A program made the position numbers and the translations under genes. Positions 1-19,300 of a stretch of 64,000 bases of DNA are shown here, one piece after another. Location: positions 33,270,160 through 33,334,159 of the forward strand of contig NC_084599.1 in NCBI RefSeq assembly GCF_033807715.1, in the 5' to 3' direction. The stretch's first letter is position 1. Each line of letters begins with the position of its first letter. Origin of the DNA: Cololabis saira (taxonomy: Eukaryota; Chordata; Actinopteri; Beloniformes; Belonidae). The notes under the pieces were generated by a model that had not been told where the DNA came from, searched no databases, and saw nothing but the letters and a program-made list of their open reading frames with translations.

Positions 1-437
1 TAATTATTGATCTAAGAAATAATTATTAATCTCTAGATAACCCATTTCGGTTTCGTTCTCATTTTATTTTCTTATTTAAGTTTACATTCATTGCACTACT
101 ACTACTTTTGTGTTATGTCACTATATTAGTATCTTTTTATTTTTATTTATTTACAAATTTTTCAATTTTTATTATTATTATTTATTTAATTTTTAATTTT
201 TATTTTTTTTGCTATTCCCAAAGGAAAATTAATGATGATAACCATGGGGTGAGGGATGGGGAGAGTGGAAAAAAAAAAAAAAAAAAAAGGTATGTTCATC
301 TGTTTTGCTCTGTATTGTGGAAACAATCTGCCAATAAAAACATATATCAAAAAAAAAAAAAGGAGGAGGAAATGCCTTAAAGTGAAGCTAGACATGGGCA
401 CGTAAAGCAAGAATGGCGGTCACCAACCGCCGGTTAC
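1..437. other. dock7: dock7 intron 5 (partial): AT-rich low-complexity DNA
   Basis: AT-rich sequence with long T-rich runs (about 130-210) and A-tracts at about 268-288 and 350-361. The short open frames here are poly-Phe/Lys artefacts of those runs. No gene is seen. Confidence 0.7.
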
Positions 438-8912
<8,475 letters not shown>

Positions 8913-9060
8913 GGCAGTGGCCGCGGATGATTCCCAGCAGCAGCTTCAGTCTCCACTCGCTGGGGTCACAAGGAAAACAGGAGAATGGGATCGCTACCGT
9001 AAAGGCTGTGTGTGGGGCGCAGCGGTACACACCCATTCAGAAGCGCACACGCTTTTAGAA
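8913..9060 (-). promoter_or_regulatory. dock7: Probable dock7 5' UTR and promoter, part of a GC/CpG-rich island
   Basis: GC- and CpG-rich sequence surrounds the dock7 start (about 8,690-9,030), against an AT-rich background, as expected for a CpG-island promoter. No TATA box is evident. The exact start site cannot be read from sequence, and dock7 could have an upstream non-coding exon. Confidence 0.5.
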
Positions 9061-9137
9061 AGGTGCAGAGTTTTGAATGGGAGAAATTGAGATGATTACC
9101 CTAATGGCTGTAATGCTGTGCAACGGTATACTGTCCC

Positions 9138-9849
9138 CAGTACTCGAGTTGTAAAAAAAAATCAGGAGGGATGGTGGATTTTATCATATGGGGACAGATA
9201 ATTTGTGCTGATTACAAATAATATATTACAAATAATAGCACTGACCAAAACACCTGCAGTCAGAAATACTGCAGGAATGACATAGCAGCAGTTAATAAAT
9301 ACATCAAAACACAACAATAAAAAACAGTTTTCTGAACTTATCAATATGCCTATGTCCTTCACAGGATAAGTAAAATGGATCACTGCAAAAACTAAAAATC
9401 TTCACAAGAATATTTGTCTTATTTCTAGTTAAAATGTCTCATTTTAGTAAAAAAAATATCTCATTACACTTAAAACAAGACTCATCACTGGAAAAAACAA
9501 CAATTTTCACCTGTTTCAAGTAGATTTTCACTTGAAATAAGTAGAAAAATCTGCCAGTGGAAAAAGATTTTTTTGCTTGTAAGAAGATAAATCTTGTCCC
9601 ACTGGCAGATTTTCTTACTTATTTCAAGTGAAAATTTACCTGAAACAAGTGAAAATTGTCACATTTTTCTGGTGTTATTTTTCTGGTGATGACTCTAAAT
9701 GTTGAAATAGCAGTAAAACCACATTCATTGATGAAATGACAAAAGGGATGGAAAGGAGGGGATGGCAGTTTTACAGGGGGGATGATTTTTACCGTTTTTA
9801 TTTCAGGGGGGATGCCATCCCCCCTCATCCCCCCTCAACTCGAGTACTG
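9138..9849. mobile_element. Non-autonomous hAT-like element, 712 bp
   Basis: Termini CAGTACTCGAGTTG and CAACTCGAGTACTG are perfect inverted repeats. The flanking octamers ACTGTCCC (9130-9137) and ACTGTACC (9850-9857) match at 7 of 8 positions, fitting the 8-bp duplication made by hAT transposases. The subterminal parts carry GGGATGG/CCATCCCC runs. There is no transposase. A second repeat beginning near CACTGCAAAAAC (9381) appears to be nested inside. It contains a strong hairpin: CTTGAAATAAGTAGAAAAAT near 9531 pairs with its complement near 9625. Confidence 0.8.
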
Positions 9850-9964
9850 ACTGTACCAATCTAGGTTTTAAGAGTACTTTTTGGGCTATTTAACAACAGT
9901 GTATATACATAACTACACATATATATGCATTTATATATATTATGGCATGCCGTTCAGGAAATTG

Positions 9965-10553
9965 ATATTTGAATATATTGAATGAACTTTGAATATATTG
10001 AATGAACCCTGAATATATTGAATGAACCTTGAATATATTGAATGAACCTTGAATATATTGAATGAACCTTGAATATATTGAATGCACCCCGAATATATTG
10101 AATGAAAATCCGAATATATTGAATGAACCGTGAATATATTGAATGCACCCCGAATATATTGAATGAACCCCGAATATATTGAAGGAACCTTGAATATATT
10201 GAATGAACCCTGAATATATTGAATAAACCTTGAATATATTGAATGAACCTTGAATATATTGAATGAACCTTGAATATATTGAATGAACCTTGAATAAATA
10301 TTGAATGAACCTTGAATATATTGAATGAACCCCGAATATATTGAACGAACCTTGAATATATTGAATGAACCTTGAATATATTGAATGAACCCTGAATATA
10401 TTGAATGAACCTTGAATATATTGAATGAACCCTGAATATATTGAATGAACCTTGAATATATTAATTAACCCTGAATATTTTGAATGAACCTTGAATATAT
10501 TAAATGAACCTTGAATATATTGAATGAACCTTGAATATATTGAATGAACCTTG
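9965..10553. repeat. 20-bp minisatellite, about 29 units
   Basis: The unit TTGAATATATTGAATGAACC is repeated head to tail with small variants (CCTT, CCCT, CCCC; one GAATAAATA insertion near 10292). Because 20 is not a multiple of three, the array reads through all three frames on the minus strand. That gives a 248-codon open frame (10636-9890) with a 20-residue period. This is a by-product of the repeat, not evidence of a gene. Confidence 0.95.
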
Positions 10554-10657
10554 ACTGATGTCATCATTACCGCCATCTTGTAAATTATATTTGCTGCTGC
10601 TGCAAATATGAGCCAGTCAGCTCGCAATCTAGCCACAGAAACCAGAGAAAAAAATAT

Positions 10658-10862
10658 ATCAGTATCACGTTATAACATGAAACGTTTATTGTTAGAACAA
10701 TAAACGTTTCACGTTATTACGTGATATTTTTCACGTTATTACAATATACAAACTATCACGTTATAACGTGATATTTTATTGTTAGAACAATATACTATTT
10801 ATCACGTTATAATACGAAAAGTTTATTGTTAGAACAATATACTATTTATCACGTGATAGTTT
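10658..10862. repeat. Cluster of palindromes with ATCACGTTAT / TTATTGTTAGAACAAT units
   Basis: Contains a near-perfect hairpin, AAACGTTTATTGTT-AG-AACAATAAACGTTT, near 10680-10710. Repeated ATCACGTTATAACGTGAT and TTGTTAGAACAATATAC blocks follow. The ends ATCACGTTATAAC and TATCACGTGATAG suggest a degenerate MITE or a small array of one. Confidence 0.7.
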
Positions 10863-10999
10863 GATGCCCAAGAGCCTGGCAGACTTATGTTCAAATTATA
10901 TTTGTCATAACTGATTTTAACTCTCATTACCATTAATATAGATTATGCCCAGAATATATTGGGCTTTGTATATGTTCACCTGGACACCAGACTGTACTG

Positions 11000-11420
11000 G
11001 TGTGTACTGTAGTGGTCCAGTGTATAAGAAGGGACAGGGCAGAATGTATTTAGGGAGGAAGCTAAGATGCTTCTAAGCAGCAGAAAGTTGCATATCTTTT
11101 GTAAGTCTGTTGTGAAGAGTGCTAATTCATCTGGACTCATCTGACGGGGTAGCAGCATTAGTGCCAGTAAGCCTCTGAAGCCTATTGGGCAAACAAGAGT
11201 GCTTCATAAAATGAAAAACAGGCTGAGCATCCTCTTAACAAGACAGTTATCCAAGCAGATTTACCTTCAAGCTCACAGCTATAACCATGTACAATGACTC
11301 TTTGAAGGAACTTAGATAATACAAATGTTACCACAACGTATAATTTCCTTTCATGATTGATAAATTGTAATTGAATTGAATTGAATTGAATTGAAGTGAA
11401 TTGAACTGAACTGAATTGAA
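11000..11420 (+). mobile_element. Probable LINE 3' end with (TTGAA)n tail
   Basis: A short plus-strand frame near 11260-11320 reads SRFTFKLTAITMYNDSLKEL and then a stop. It resembles the last residues of teleost LINE ORF2 (pattern R-SF-PSA-LYN). A (TTGAA)n run follows at about 11368-11410. The upstream part is too decayed to place in a clade. Confidence 0.45.
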
Positions 11421-12098
11421 ATTAAATTAATATGAGACTTCCTCCAGGTCTGAACTTATGAGTCTGATCCCAGATGCATAAAAAAACTAAAGAAAACTGT
11501 TTTCCTATACATTCTATGCTTAACTATAAGCTTATGCAAGATTGAAATATGTAAGCGACTGAGGACCTCTCTGGAGGCCTGAAACCACTGCACTTCTGGG
11601 AGTCGTAGAAGTCCATCTCTAGTGATTAGTAGTGCGGTCATCTCGGTGTTAAAACTTTCATATGAAGGAAGATGGGACATGCTCACCAATATCAAGGGGG
11701 CACAAACTTTGCAATGGTGTTTTATTCACATCTTAGCCTCTGTTGAAGATGGCCTATTATCAGTGCCAGGAGATATTCTCTATCACCACGTCATTTTTCT
11801 GTTAAAACTGCTGAATACATTGGTGCTTCTTGACCTTTTTTTCTAATTTACTTGAGCTTTTTTCATTAAACTTCAACCATCCATAAATGTCTGTAATGGT
11901 ATGTGATGCAATCATGGGTATTTGAATTACAGTCACATCTAAATACGTAATATGTTTTTAAAATTTTAATATTTCAGTGTAATAATTATATTGAATGGAG
12001 AAATGAAACTAAAAAGTGACTATATTCCACATGGCTCCTTATACAGATTATTATACCGTTTTTTTTTTTCACACAGCCATTCAGTCTCTCAACAAACA
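11421..12098. other. Intergenic DNA between dock7 and atg4c
   Basis: About 680 bp of AT-rich sequence with no recognisable gene or bounded repeat. Confidence 0.6.
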
Positions 12099-12100
12099 TA

Positions 12101-12468
12101 CAGGACTGTCTCAGAAAATTAGAATATTATGATAAAGCCCTTTATTTTCTGTAATGCAAAAATGTCATACATTCTGGATTCATTACAAATCAACTGAAAT
12201 ATTGCAAGCCTTTTATTATTTTAATATTGCTGATCATGGTTTACAGCTTAAGAAAACTCAAATATCCTATCTAAAAAAATTAGAATATTCTGGGAATCTT
12301 AATCTTAAACTGTAAACCATAATCAGCAATATTAAAATAATAAAAGGCTTGCAATATTTCAGTTGATTTGTAATGAATCCAGAATGTATGACATTTTTGT
12401 TTTTTTTAATTGCATTACAGAAAATAAAGAACTTTATCACAATATTCTAATTTTCTGAGACAGTCCTG
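12101..12468. mobile_element. Tc1/mariner-type MITE with long inverted repeats
   Basis: Ends CAGGACTGTCTCAGAAAATT and AATTTTCTGAGACAGTCCTG are inverted, and complementarity continues through most of the 368 bp. It is flanked on both sides by TA (12099-12100 and 12469-12470), the Tc1/mariner target duplication. The central hairpin holds AATATTGCTGAT-type blocks. No transposase is encoded. The family pattern is widespread in vertebrates. Confidence 0.88.
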
Positions 12469-12566
12469 TACATAGTGACTCCATACATCCAGTGCAATAT
12501 ACTGCCTATACCAAACTTAACATATTTATAACTTATTTATACTTAGTGCAGTACTGTCACTAAACA

Positions 12567-12797
<231 letters not shown>

Positions 12798-12839
12798 ATT
12801 ATTTTTAGTTGCAGGATTTGCCTGTTTTGATTAAAAGAA

Positions 12840-13323
12840 TTACCCGAATGGGCGGAGTTATTTTAAATAGGGTTTTAACGTTCGGATCAAGAGTTAAACA
12901 CCGCCCGCTCGGACTGTCTGTTTAATAAAATTAAATCTATCTCACGCCTCTTGGAAACGGAAACACGCGAGATCAGCTGACGGAGGCGCCTCACTTCCTC
13001 AAAGTGTAAACATTGGTTGTCGCAGTGGAGCGTTAAGTTGCCCCGAAGGTCAGGAATGGCAAAAAAAGTATCTTTAGCATAGAGTTACGTTCAGAAGTTC
13101 ATTACAGACCAGCAACATGTCCGTCAGTGTGACATAGCTGCACTGGAGAAACGATAAAGGTAACGGAGTGTTGTAATTTCATGCACAAGTCCCTCTCACC
13201 ATTACTGCATTTTCTTATTTCTGTGCGTTTGTTTGCGTTTTGCGTGTATGTGCGTGTGGTTATTTGCATAATGTGCAGGCTTGCATGCTTTGTGGGAATG
13301 GGTTCCTTCCCTCTCTGGTCTAA
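12840..13323 (+). promoter_or_regulatory. atg4c: Probable atg4c promoter and 5' untranslated region
   Basis: After the microsatellite the sequence becomes richer in GC/CpG. It holds GC-box-like GGGCGGAG (about 12850) and CCGCCCGC (about 12902), a CAGCTG E-box (about 12976) and an ETS-like CACTTCCT (about 12991). A GTAACG donor at 13160 and a GTGCAG acceptor at about 13278 would allow a short non-coding first exon, joined just upstream of the ATG at 13324. Transcript evidence is needed to fix the start site. Confidence 0.5.
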
Positions 13324-13399
13324 ATGGAGAATAAAGGGAGCGACGAGGTGGAAAAACTGAAGAAAACGTTCTTGTCAGCGTGGCATAATGTGAAGTACA
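13324..13399 (+). CDS. atg4c: atg4c coding exon 1 (start codon)
   Basis: ATG at 13324. It encodes [20 protein letters not shown] and HNVKY plus one base, then a GTGAGT donor. The DEVxKLK...SAW-N-KY pattern is the ATG4C N-terminus, which supports this Met. Confidence 0.92.
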
Positions 13400-16300
13400 G
13401 TGAGTAATTTCCTCTAAAACACACATAAACACACACAAAGCCCCATCAGCTGTGCTTAACCGCATATACGGTATTCCTAATGCTTTTATTTGACCGCGGT
13501 TGAATTGGTTTGATATTGGATATTGGATATTCAACACCCATAAAACTTGTGATACATACCACTGATTTTGGTCAAACCACTTGTGATGTGTTCATGGTCA
13601 TCTAGACTATATATCACAAAACAGTAATTATTAAAAAATCATATATTTGTTTGTACTGTTTATTCCGAATATGCCAGGAAGCAAAATAATAAAGCATAGA
13701 AAACCCGAAAATAAATGACATATTCGAAAAGGAGTGAGAAGAAGCATAGCTTATTAGCTCTCACCCCTTTGTCTAAAATAAAAAAAAATATATATATTAT
13801 ATATATATATATACATACACATATACACTGTATATACATACACACATACATATACACATACATAGTCTAGATACTGTATCCATATATACACATACCTAAA
13901 CATACCTACACATACATGCACACATATACATATACACATATATATACCCACACATACACACACACACAGGCTTATATATATGGGCTGATTTAATGTGGTT
14001 TAATGAATTCAACACCCATAAAACAATCGGTGTTATGTATCACAAGTTTTTTGGGTGTTGAATTCATTAAACCTCATTAAATCAGCCCATAATATGATTT
14101 TATAATAATTACTCTCTTGTGATATATAGTCTAGATGACCATGAACACATCACAAGCAATATGACCAAAATCAGTGGTATGTATCACAAGTTTTATGGGT
14201 GTTGAATTCATTAAACCACATTAAATCAGCCCATATATATGATTTTTAAATCAGCCCATATATATGCCCATATATATGATTTTTTAATAATTACTGTTTT
14301 GTGATATATAGTCTAGATGACCATGAACACATCACAAGTGGTTTGACCAAAATCAGTGGTATGTATCACAAGTTTTATGGGTGTTGAATGTCGAATATCC
14401 AATATCCAATATCAAACCAATTCAACCGCGGTTTTTATTTGTCATTGTGGTGCAGTTTTAACCTGTCAGTATACTCCATAACTTTCTTTTCTTGACCAAA
14501 TCTGATGGACAGTGCTGTTAAAGTTGGATTGTCAGAAAGTGTGGAAATCAAAAGAGAAATACACTGCAATATAAGTAACATCACAAATAAAAAAGAGCCG
14601 CAATAATTCAGTGAGACAAGAGCCTCCTGCTGTTGAGTCAGTCCTTAAAATAGTCCTTTGTCATACTGTCCACACTTGTTTGCAAGAAACATAGTAGCCT
14701 ATCCGTTTCACTGTTTCTGTTCACTTTAAAAAAAAAAATGTGGGAAAAGAAATCTCTCTGCCTCCGATGTAACAAAAGATTGGGAGAAAAACATTGTAGA
14801 AATGGACAGAATCATGGTATTGAGCCAGCATGCTTGAATGATGGATGTTGTGTGTTAGGTTCGCCACTCAGCTGTATATACACAATATTGTAAGGGCTAT
14901 TTTCAAATAGTCATTCAAACCTTAGATATACTGTGTATCTGTGTTAGGTTGGGTTCTCAAATCAAAGACGTCGTTCAGTAGAAATTCCCCAGTGCTGCTT
15001 CTTGGGAAGTGCTATCATTTTAAGGCTGAAGGTAAGGTGTGCACATACACTCATATGCAACACACATAAACTACCTGCCTGCTGCATAACAAATGAAACA
15101 ATTGTATATTAAAGGTAAAAGATAGTGTTAAAGATTTTAATGATTTAAAAAATATATAATTAGCCTTTGAGAAAATGCAAGTGTAATTTCTACAATTTTT
15201 GAGTTTTTGAACAACTATTCTTCTACAGTTTTCACATCTTTGTGATTTTAATGCTTTCTTGCTATTATTTTTGTAATTGATTTCCCAATGCAGATTTTCA
15301 ATGTGATTTAGTTCTGGTGTCTGTGTGGGGAAACTCCAAAATGTTGTTAAAGTGAAACTTTTCTTAACCAATTTGGCTGTGTATTTCAGGATACTTTCAG
15401 CCACCTTCTCTTTTTTTTTGGCTCGCATTACTGTTTCCACTGATCAGTCCCTATTAAACCCCTGACACTGACCAGTTTAACTAAAGGCAAGAAACCCATG
15501 ATTATTGATCTGATGACTGTTGCTGAAGACTAATCGTTCAAATTCCTAGTGGCGCCATTTAGAAAGATTGTACGAGTTAATACAGGAAATTTCACAATTG
15601 GGATCTATAACACAATTAACTGCAGTCACTTAACATATAACTGCAAATATGTCAAATAGGTTGTGATTTGTTTACTCCAGACGATGACGGCCTGACCGAA
15701 GCCTCCTGTGAAGCTTCAGATGAGGGCTTTGTCATGGGAAACGTGGAAGCTTTCCGGAGGGATTTTGCGTCTCGTCTGTGGCTCACGTATAGGGAAGAGT
15801 TCCCTCCGTTGCCAGGCAGCCCCCTGACCTCCGACTGCGGCTGGGGCTGCATGCTTAGGGCTGGACAGATGATGCTGGCTCAGGCTCTGGTTCTGCACTT
15901 CTTAGGCAGAGGTGAGGCAAAGGATGGAACATGTGGGTAAGAGTCGATGCAAAAGTTTTAATTTGAATAGCTCTTTTTAGTTAAATTGTAAATAAAAGAT
16001 TGTAAACAAAATACAAATTTCTCTTTCTTTTTTTTTTTTAGAAGTAGGTTTGCATGCAGACTTTTGGTTTGAATCCCAGGAAACCGTTATTTTATAATGT
16101 AGAACTGTAAATTAGGTGGATTGAAAGCACAACATGAAATGCCAAGTGAAATACAGCACCCTTGTGTTTAATCTTACATTTAGTTTCTCTTCCGTTTCTG
16201 TTTTTGTAAGCAGGAATTAAGACTTATTTTAAGCATTTCAACTTTCTCAACCTGAAACAAAAAGTTTGATTTAGTTGACGCAAGGGATTTGAATGAGTGA

Positions 16301-19300
16301 AGTCCTCGTATCATTGTGAGATTTATCGTCGAATACCCAAGACTTTATCTATCTGCATATGAGATGACTGTCGGCCTATTGAAGTCATTTAGAAAACACT
16401 ATTTAAAACCTGTTCTTCTGTCCAATGTGAAATATGTCACAAATGAAATATTTCTCTATAAAGGGGTTAATGGCCACTTTAGGATCTTTATTGATTAATT
16501 TCGCTTTGATTCACTTTGAATCAAGGTCATTTTGTTAATGCCTCAGATTGGACTATGGTCTGTTTTATAGCTCAGGCCACTCCCCTTCTCTCTGTCTCAA
16601 GCTCCCACCCTGTTTATAAGGCTCTGCAGAAGTGAAATAGGCCGACACTCAAACTTCTAATTGGACAGAATGACAGCTAATTTGTTAATGAGGTACACAT
16701 GGTTTTAAAAAAAAGCTTTAATTTAAGTCTGAATGACCTTTTTTCTTCTTTTGATAGACTCAAATGCATTTCATTATTTTGAGTTACAGATATTGGGCGT
16801 GAAACATGAATTTCCTTGAGTGAAAAGGAAATTCTCATATTTTATTTGTTTCTATTTTCTGTGTTCTTGCATCATTATACCACACATGACCTTATATTAT
16901 AGAAAGCAACATTTGGAATGTCTGTATTTGCTTTGAAAGAGGTGCTTAGAGGTTTTTCAAAGAAGAAAAATCTGAATTTCCGAACTAAATATAAATTGCA
17001 ATATTTTAATTACAAATCAGATTAGATCACATCAGTGCTTTGCTAATTATGAAAAGCTTTAGTTTTTCTTCTAATAGTCATGGCCTCGTCATCTGAGTTA
17101 GATCTAGAAAATGAATGAATGAATGAGTTTTGTAATTTGCACTCAGTAACTGACTAGATTTTGTAATAACCTTGACTATCTGACCACAGACTGGACCTGG
17201 ACCGGGGCGCTGAGCCTCCAGCCCTTAGACACCGAGACGTGGACCTCCACCGCAGCCAAGCGCCTCGTCGCCTCTCTGGAGGCTTCTCTGCCGGGCTCCC
17301 CCAGGACCTCTGACAACGGACCATCTCTGGAACCATCCCAAAGCCAGGCCTCAGGGTCTGCAGAGGAGGCAGATGCGCATTTGAAGGAGATGTACCACCG
17401 CACCCTGGTGTCCTGGTTCGGGGACGGCTCCGTGGCTCCTCTGGGCCTGCACAGACTCATCCGCCTCGGCCTGACGATGGGAAAACAGGCCGGGGACTGG
17501 TATGGACCAGCGGTGGTGGCACACATCCTCAAGTAAGGCTGACCTCCAACTCATTTCGTTCGTCACAGTTATGAATCTTGTCTGTGACGCATCACATTCA
17601 CCTAATTTTAGCTTTTTATAACAGATTAATACATCAATTATTGATTTGATTTGATGGTTTTCAATTGTTTACTGGACAATTAACAATGTTTTCCAAAGGG
17701 AAGTCATCATCACTGTTTGTATGTTAGTGTCTTCAGATTAGGAGACCTTTTTTTTTTATCTGCAAAACAAAATAAAAAACAGGCTGATAGATAGTGCACT
17801 TCTAATTTTATACTGGTTAATTTTTTGACAAAGATCAGTTGCTGTCGTTCAAATAGTCATTTATATTTGAGGGCACAGAAGGTTGAGTTGCTGTTTTTTT
17901 TTTGTTGTTTTTGTTTTGTTAAACATCTTTTAAGTAAGTAAATGTTCAGTTGAAATCACTGAATAATTTAACCTCATAGTGAAACAGAAGCAATCATTTA
18001 CTGTATATAGTTTAACAACCTAAAATATCAGCACTAAACTACAGTATTGTCTGTTTTTAAATCCTGAACAAGGCTGTGGGCAAACTTAATTTATATAAGG
18101 AAAGTTTAATTCACAACATAATTCACATATATCTACTGTAAAGTAAATAATCATTGATCTTCTATAAAGAGCATTATCATTTTGCAGATGAATAAAATGT
18201 GCAAAAACTTATTTAAACAAGAGCCTTTTTAAAAATGTTAAAAAGACATACCATCACCAGTTCCTTATGTAATAACTACAATGTAAGTTTGCATTAAATA
18301 AGTAAAACTGATTGTTCGGTTCAAGATAAAATTATAGTTATTCGAAACAGAATAACCTCCAGACGTGAGCTTGCGTTTCTCGCTCCCTTTCTCTCCCTTT
18401 TCACCATGTCTTGTCTTCTTCTCCTCTCTCCTTCTCTTAGGAAAGCTGTCGAGGAAGCGATGGACCCTGGCTTGGCGGGTATAACTGCCTACGTCTCCCA
18501 GGACTGCACAGGTATGAAAGATGATCCGGCTGTTGATAAAACAGGATACTGGGCACGGCGCCCAAGCCGACCTTTCTTCTTTTTTTTCCCGCCCTCTCTC
18601 TGCCGCTGTGAGACTGAAGCTGCGTAGTGTGGTGACAGGAGTCTCGCTGTGTCTATTCCCCAACAACACATCAATTCCAAATCTATAACTTCACACTCCG
18701 ACCTGCTCTTAAGCTCAGTATCTTAGCTGCTGATTTATGTTTGTCTTCTCGGTCGCAGAAGATATTAGTTTGTCTCCGAGCCAGTGTCTGTGTGTTGGAA
18801 GTGTCGCAGTGGAATCACAAGAAGATGAAACTTTAACACTGAAATGATTCTATGACCAATGAAATGTCAATCAACATTTTTATGAACAATTAATATTCAT
18901 TGAATCCTGGAAAAAAAAAATTGCATCTCAAAATCCGAGGATTTGCAAAATTTCACAGTTTTATATGACTGTAAAGTAAAATTTGTGACTATTTTTGGTA
19001 CTATTTAAAAATATGTTATTTTATCGTCTTTTCTGTGCCTAGGGATTAAAGAAATATAATTTTGATGTACCAATATGCATGTTTTGTACTGCTATTTTGA
19101 AGATCTTTCATGCGACTTGTAAAAGAGGGAAAAGAACAAACAGCTGAAACTTTTGTTTACATTTTAAAATTAAGCAACTTAAATGAACCCAATGAAAAAT
19201 CTGATTAAGTGCATATAATTATATCAATTTACAGGAATTTCAGACATTTCTGAGGAAAACAAATACAATACATCAAAGCTTTTATTTCTGTTTTAGTAAA

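Noticed and set aside
9890..10636. 248-codon repetitive protein as a real gene
   Set aside because: Its period equals the 20-bp minisatellite read through three frames; there is no non-repeat coding segment, splice context or homology.
13660..13963. Cys/Tyr/Val-rich minus-strand frames
   Set aside because: Produced by the CA/TA low-complexity tract inside the foldback element.
17176..17532. 118-codon minus-strand frame
   Set aside because: It is the antisense shadow of atg4c coding exon 4.
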